Assembly: GCA_934427095.1 (NCBI GenBank)
Contig: CAKRYM010000078.1
Location: 1 to 7,103, forward strand
Direction of reading: 5' to 3'
Source: an uncultured Bacillota bacterium
GTDB taxonomy: Bacteria; Bacillota; Dehalobacteriia; UBA4068
Length of the DNA stretch: 7,103 bases
Shown here: in pieces, positions 5,210-7,103 of the stretch
Numbering within the stretch: the stretch's first letter is position 1
Layout: each line of letters begins with the position of its first letter
Made by a program: the position numbers and the translations under genes
Notes under the pieces: generated by a model
Seen by the model: only the letters and a program-made list of their open reading frames with translations
Told to the model about the DNA's origin: nothing
Databases searched by the model: none

Positions 5210-5842
5210 CATCCATTTTCCCACTTGTTTGGCGATTTGCCCCACCAAAAGAGCGGAAATAATGGTGCCTTCCCTAACGCCGTCTAAATGCCCCAGGAAA
5301 ATCAAGGAAAGCAATACGGAAAGCAAAGCCAAGGAGGTGTCAAAAATCACCTTCATATTCCCAAATTTAATGGGCAACACCTTGCAAAACGTAATGACTA
5401 GACCTTCGCCTGGAGTAAGGATAAGGTTAGCCATGACCTCCAAACTGACGCCAAAGGCCAATAAGAGGATACCCACGGCGCAAAGCATCCATTGTTCCAT
5501 GTACCCGGAAAAAACAATAGGGCTAATGATATACTCGGCTAAGTCAATCATTAAACCGAACAAAATCACCGCGGGAAATTGCAGTAACTGAAACCAATCA
5601 TACCGTTTACGCAGAATAAGGATTTGCAGCAGAATAAAAATGGAATTAATCAGGATAGTGGTGGTTCCCACAGACAAGCGGGAAATCACCGCCGCCACAT
5701 AAGGCACGCTGGAAATGGGCGAAGTGCCCAAAGCCGCCTTAATGGAAAAAGCAATCCCAAAAGCCATAATACAAAGGCCGGCGCATAACAACAACAAACG
5801 CCTAACCGGATAAGTAATTTTTCTTTTTTCCCCTTGCACCAT
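5180..5842 (-). CDS. YczE/DUF6198-like integral membrane protein
   Basis: This 220-residue polytopic membrane protein resembles the YczE family (COG2364, DUF6198). Hydrophobic segments lie at about 16-37, 58-76, 84-103, 116-139, 160-183 and 191-209. The two halves repeat a motif: FGIAFSIKAALGTSPISSV (28-46) and FGVSLEVMANLILTPGEGL (about 129-147), typical of this family's internal duplication. The ATG at 5842 has only a weak AGAAG site upstream and lies 27 bases after the marR stop, so it is probably co-transcribed with marR and may be translated less efficiently. Its biochemical role is not known to me. Pairing with a MarR regulator suggests export, or a membrane response to a small molecule, which is inference. 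The gene looks intact. Confidence 0.85.
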   Translation of the reverse strand: MVQGEKRKITYPVRRLLLLCAGLCIMAFGIAFSIKAALGTSPISSVPYVAAVISRLSVGTTTILINSIFILLQILILRKRYDWFQLLQFPAVILFGLMIDLAEYIISPIVFSGYMEQWMLCAVGILLLAFGVSLEVMANLILTPGEGLVITFCKVLPIKFGNMKVIFDTSLALLSVLLSLIFLGHLDGVREGTIISALLVGQIAKQVGKWMKKVETAWLT

Positions 5843-5869
5843 TTTACTTCTTTTCTACCTACTTTCTGT

Positions 5870-6283
5870 TTATTCTTGCATCGTCGTACACATCTTGCTC
5901 AGCATCTCTTGGAAGACTTCCCTTTCCGCCGGGGTAAAACAACGTGTGGCGTCATTTTCCACTTGGCGAAAAACTTTCTGCATTTCTTTGGCGGCCAAGG
6001 CTCCCTTTTCGGTTAAGGAAACATAGAGGGAGCGGCGATTCCCCGCCTTTTGCCTACGCAGGATCAAGCCCGCTTCTTCCATGCGCAATAAAATACTGCC
6101 CACGGTGGCAGGCTCAATTTCACAATAGGCGGCAATGGTTTTTTGATCCGCTTCCTGAAATTTCAGCAAAAAATCCAAAACCTTGGGCTGGCCAGGGGTT
6201 AAGCCCAACTGACTAGCGCCGCTCAAAATTCTGCGGGAAAACATCGCTTGGGTTTTTATGAACAAATAATGCAGATCTTCCAT
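5870..6283 (-). CDS. MarR-family transcriptional regulator
   Basis: This is a 137-residue cytosolic winged helix-turn-helix repressor, probably dimeric and released by a small ligand. The N-terminal dimer helix is at 1-23, LTPGQPKVLDFLL at 28-40, the helix-turn-helix at about 46-73 (DQKTIAAYCEIEPATVGSIL then the recognition helix), and the wing RRQKAGNRRSLYVSLTEKG at 76-94 with the conserved LTEKG. A C-terminal dimer helix closes the protein. I chose the ATG at 6283 because GAGGG lies six bases upstream. It is the first gene of a two-gene operon with the yczE-like membrane protein. Repeated ATAAGCTT elements overlap its promoter, so autoregulation is likely. The ligand is unknown. The family is certain; the target genes are inferred only from position. 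Confidence 0.93.
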   Translation of the reverse strand: MEDLHYLFIKTQAMFSRRILSGASQLGLTPGQPKVLDFLLKFQEADQKTIAAYCEIEPATVGSILLRMEEAGLILRRQKAGNRRSLYVSLTEKGALAAKEMQKVFRQVENDATRCFTPAEREVFQEMLSKMCTTMQE

Positions 6284-6301
6284 GCTGATCCCTCATTAAT
6301 C

Positions 6302-6330
6302 ATAAGCAAGCTTATAGTAACAAAGCTTAT
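6302..6330. promoter_or_regulatory. Candidate MarR operator: palindrome and direct repeats
   Basis: ATAAGC and GCTTAT with a two-base spacer form a palindrome at 6302-6315. The octamer AAGCTTAT occurs at 6308-6315 and again at 6323-6330, a 15-bp period. The second copy overlaps the -10 of the marR promoter and the first covers the start of the transcript, as expected for an autorepressor. Which halves the protein contacts cannot be told. Confidence 0.5.
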
Positions 6331-6355
6331 TATATCGCTTTTTCTCCCTTGTCAA
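6329..6355 (-). promoter_or_regulatory. Promoter of the marR-yczE-like operon
   Basis: On the minus strand a perfect TTGACA (6355-6350) precedes a perfect TATAAT (6334-6329) with a short 15-base spacer. TAATAA two bases further on would give a 17-base spacer. Such suboptimal spacing is common in promoters that are regulated rather than constitutive. Confidence 0.7.
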
Positions 6356-6388
6356 GAGGGAAAATCTCCGTTTGCAGGGAATTTTTAA

Positions 6389-6540
6389 ACGGAAATTCAG
6401 TCCCTTTCCTCCTATGCAGAGGCGGTCAAGGGGATACAATTTACCCTAAACTATGGCCAACGGCATAGCCTAAAGCAGCTAATGACCGCCTACAAAAGCT
6501 TTTCTTCCCTTTCTATACAAGCTTTAGGCGACATCACTAT
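6389..6540 (+). pseudogene. Possible decayed queC (7-cyano-7-deazaguanine synthase) fragment
   Basis: No intact gene is present here. In one open frame the translation contains AEAVKGIQFTLNYGQRHSLK (from 6416). It resembles the QueC segment whose conserved core is F-[ND]-YGQRHS, preceded by a region ending in a short strand and followed by a helix. No in-frame start codon precedes it, the SGGLDS ATP-binding loop expected upstream is absent, and the frame runs out to a TAA at 6641 in what looks like an out-of-frame shadow of the next gene. If real, it is a small remnant of a preQ0 (queuosine) synthesis gene. The evidence rests mainly on one short motif, so a chance match is quite possible. Confidence 0.3.
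6420..6491. repeat. Perfect 9-bp inverted repeat enclosing a smaller hairpin
   Basis: AGGCGGTCA (6420-6428) and TGACCGCCT (6483-6491) are perfect complements 54 bases apart. Inside, CTATG-CC and GG-CATAG can form a second stem with one bulge, and AGGG/CCCT a third, so the transcript could fold as a three-way junction. It matches no riboswitch or tRNA consensus I know. It overlaps the possible queC fragment, so at most one reading is likely to be meaningful. Confidence 0.35.
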
Positions 6541-6587
6541 TCGTATGAAAACACAAAAAAGCTACGGCATCTACACTATTTCTGCTT

Positions 6588-6884
6588 TTGGTGGGTATTG
6601 GTATGGATATTTTGCTGCTGGGCTCCCTGTTTGTCTGGATTAAGATAGGACTTTGGCTTCCCTTTGCGGTTTGCTTCCCCATTGTGTTGGCCTTAGGAAT
6701 ATGGCTCACGCGCACATATTATTTCCGCACCGCTTATCTTTGTCCCCAATGCCATCACATTTTCCGCCCCAGCTGGAAAGCGTTTCTGTTTTCCAGCCAT
6801 ACCCCTCAAACTCGTCAATTGACTTGCCGCTATTGTGGTCACAAAGGATTTTGCGTAGAACTTTATCAGCCGAAAGTAGACTGA
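6588..6884 (+). CDS. Small membrane protein with C-terminal zinc ribbon, start uncertain
   Basis: From the TTG at 6588 the 98-residue product has two hydrophobic helices (about 2-18 and 22-40), then CPQCHHIFRPSWKAFLFSSH, TPQTRQL and TCRYCGHKGFC, a zinc ribbon with CxxC pairs. The segment between the pairs is like that of uncharacterised clostridial membrane proteins. The start is poorly supported. TTG 6588 has no ribosome site. The ATG at 6603 has GGTGGG seven bases upstream but would cut the first helix short. The open frame extends back to 6549 and reads KHKKATASTLFLLL. One base fewer in the A run after the ATG at 6545 would give a well-formed MKHKKATAS start and about 112 residues. A frameshift at the 5' end is therefore possible. 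Function is unknown. Confidence 0.6.
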   Translation: MVGIGMDILLLGSLFVWIKIGLWLPFAVCFPIVLALGIWLTRTYYFRTAYLCPQCHHIFRPSWKAFLFSSHTPQTRQLTCRYCGHKGFCVELYQPKVD

Positions 6885-6928
6885 ACACAGCCACTGCCTC
6901 ACTCTGCGCATATTGGCAATAACAGAAG

Positions 6929-6958
6929 ATAAAGCCTACGGCATGCCGTAGGCTTTAT
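6929..6958. terminator. Perfect 30-bp palindrome, probable bidirectional terminator
   Basis: The 15-bp arms (ATAAAGCCTACGGCA at 6929-6943 and its exact complement at 6944-6958) meet with no spacer, so two to four central bases would form the loop. The arms end in TTTAT on both strands. It lies between the zinc-ribbon gene and the convergent LuxR-type gene, and its right end covers the LuxR stop codon. Confidence 0.7.
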
Positions 6959-7103
6959 GTTAAACGTAACATATATTGTTTCAAATCTTTACGCTGCTTG
7001 ATCTTTAGCTTTTGCAAGGTAGTAGAAATATACTGCTTAACGGTAAAGGTTAAATCCCCAAATGCGCGGCAATCTCCTGATTTGTCCAACCTCTGGCTAC
7101 CAG
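6955..7103 (-). pseudogene. C-terminal DNA-binding domain of a LuxR/GerE-family regulator, frameshifted
   Basis: The minus strand from the right edge reads LVARGWTNQEIAAHLG, the first half of a GerE-type helix-turn-helix, then stops at a TAA if read straight on. Adding one G to the four-G run (7059-7056) continues as DLTFTVKQYISTTLQKLKI, then KQRKDLKQYML, and ends at the TAA at 6957-6955. With that base the spacing from the Gly to TVKQYIS equals the canonical LGISLSTVK pattern, so a single-base loss is the simplest reading. The N-terminal sensor or ATPase part lies beyond the edge. The stop codon lies inside a perfect palindrome that is the likely terminator. Either the gene is inactive or the sequence has an error at this run. 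Confidence 0.8.

Noticed and set aside
6420..6491. tRNA gene
   Set aside because: The length and outer stem are suggestive, but there is no T-arm GGTTCRA sequence, no anticodon arm of five pairs, and the inner stems are misplaced.
6545..6643. Coding continuation of the queC-like frame to 6643
   Set aside because: From 6549 on, the other frame gives a clear membrane helix and then the zinc ribbon, so this frame is most likely its shadow.

Overview
The window looks like a chromosomal segment of a low-to-mid-GC Bacillota (Firmicutes), probably Clostridia- or Negativicutes-like. The reasons are strong AGGAGG-type ribosome binding sites, TTG and ATG starts, sigma-A promoters with extended -10 elements, compact intrinsic terminators, and family content: DUF2089-type regulator, YczE-like membrane protein, MarR, XRE and LuxR regulators. 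No phage, transposase, CRISPR or RNA genes are seen. The organism call is inference.

Layout, left to right. (1) 1-610, minus: N-terminal 203 residues of an ArsB/NhaD/SLC13-type ion transporter running off the left edge. (2) 625-966: intergenic, holding two promoters that point away from each other. (3) 967-1593, plus: a secreted/membrane zinc-ribbon protein with nine 18-bp tandem repeats coding APAEP(A/V), closed by a long GC-rich terminator shared with convergent galE. (4) galE (1640-2629, minus) and rfbA/rmlA (2871-3803, plus) are divergent. They would supply UDP-galactose and dTDP-glucose, precursors for cell-surface polysaccharide; no other polysaccharide genes are present. (5) 3942-4575, plus: a two-gene operon of a DUF2089-like helix-turn-helix protein and a three-helix membrane protein. 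(6) 4674-5131, plus: an XRE regulator broken by one missing base in an A run. (7) 6283-5180, minus: a marR-yczE-like operon with a probable autoregulatory operator. (8) 6389-6540: a possible decayed queC fragment. (9) 6588-6884, plus: a small membrane zinc-ribbon protein whose true start may be lost to another one-base shift. (10) 6955-7103, minus: the C-terminal LuxR/GerE DNA-binding domain, also with a one-base frameshift in a G run, running off the right edge.

The most notable global points are these. Three possible one-base shifts lie in homopolymers in the right-hand third (two clear, one weaker); they are either consensus errors or real decay or phase switching. Four promoters share one strict design (17-bp spacer plus a TGN extended -10). 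The repeat-bearing membrane zinc-ribbon protein is uncharacterised. I found no convincing multi-gene undescribed system.
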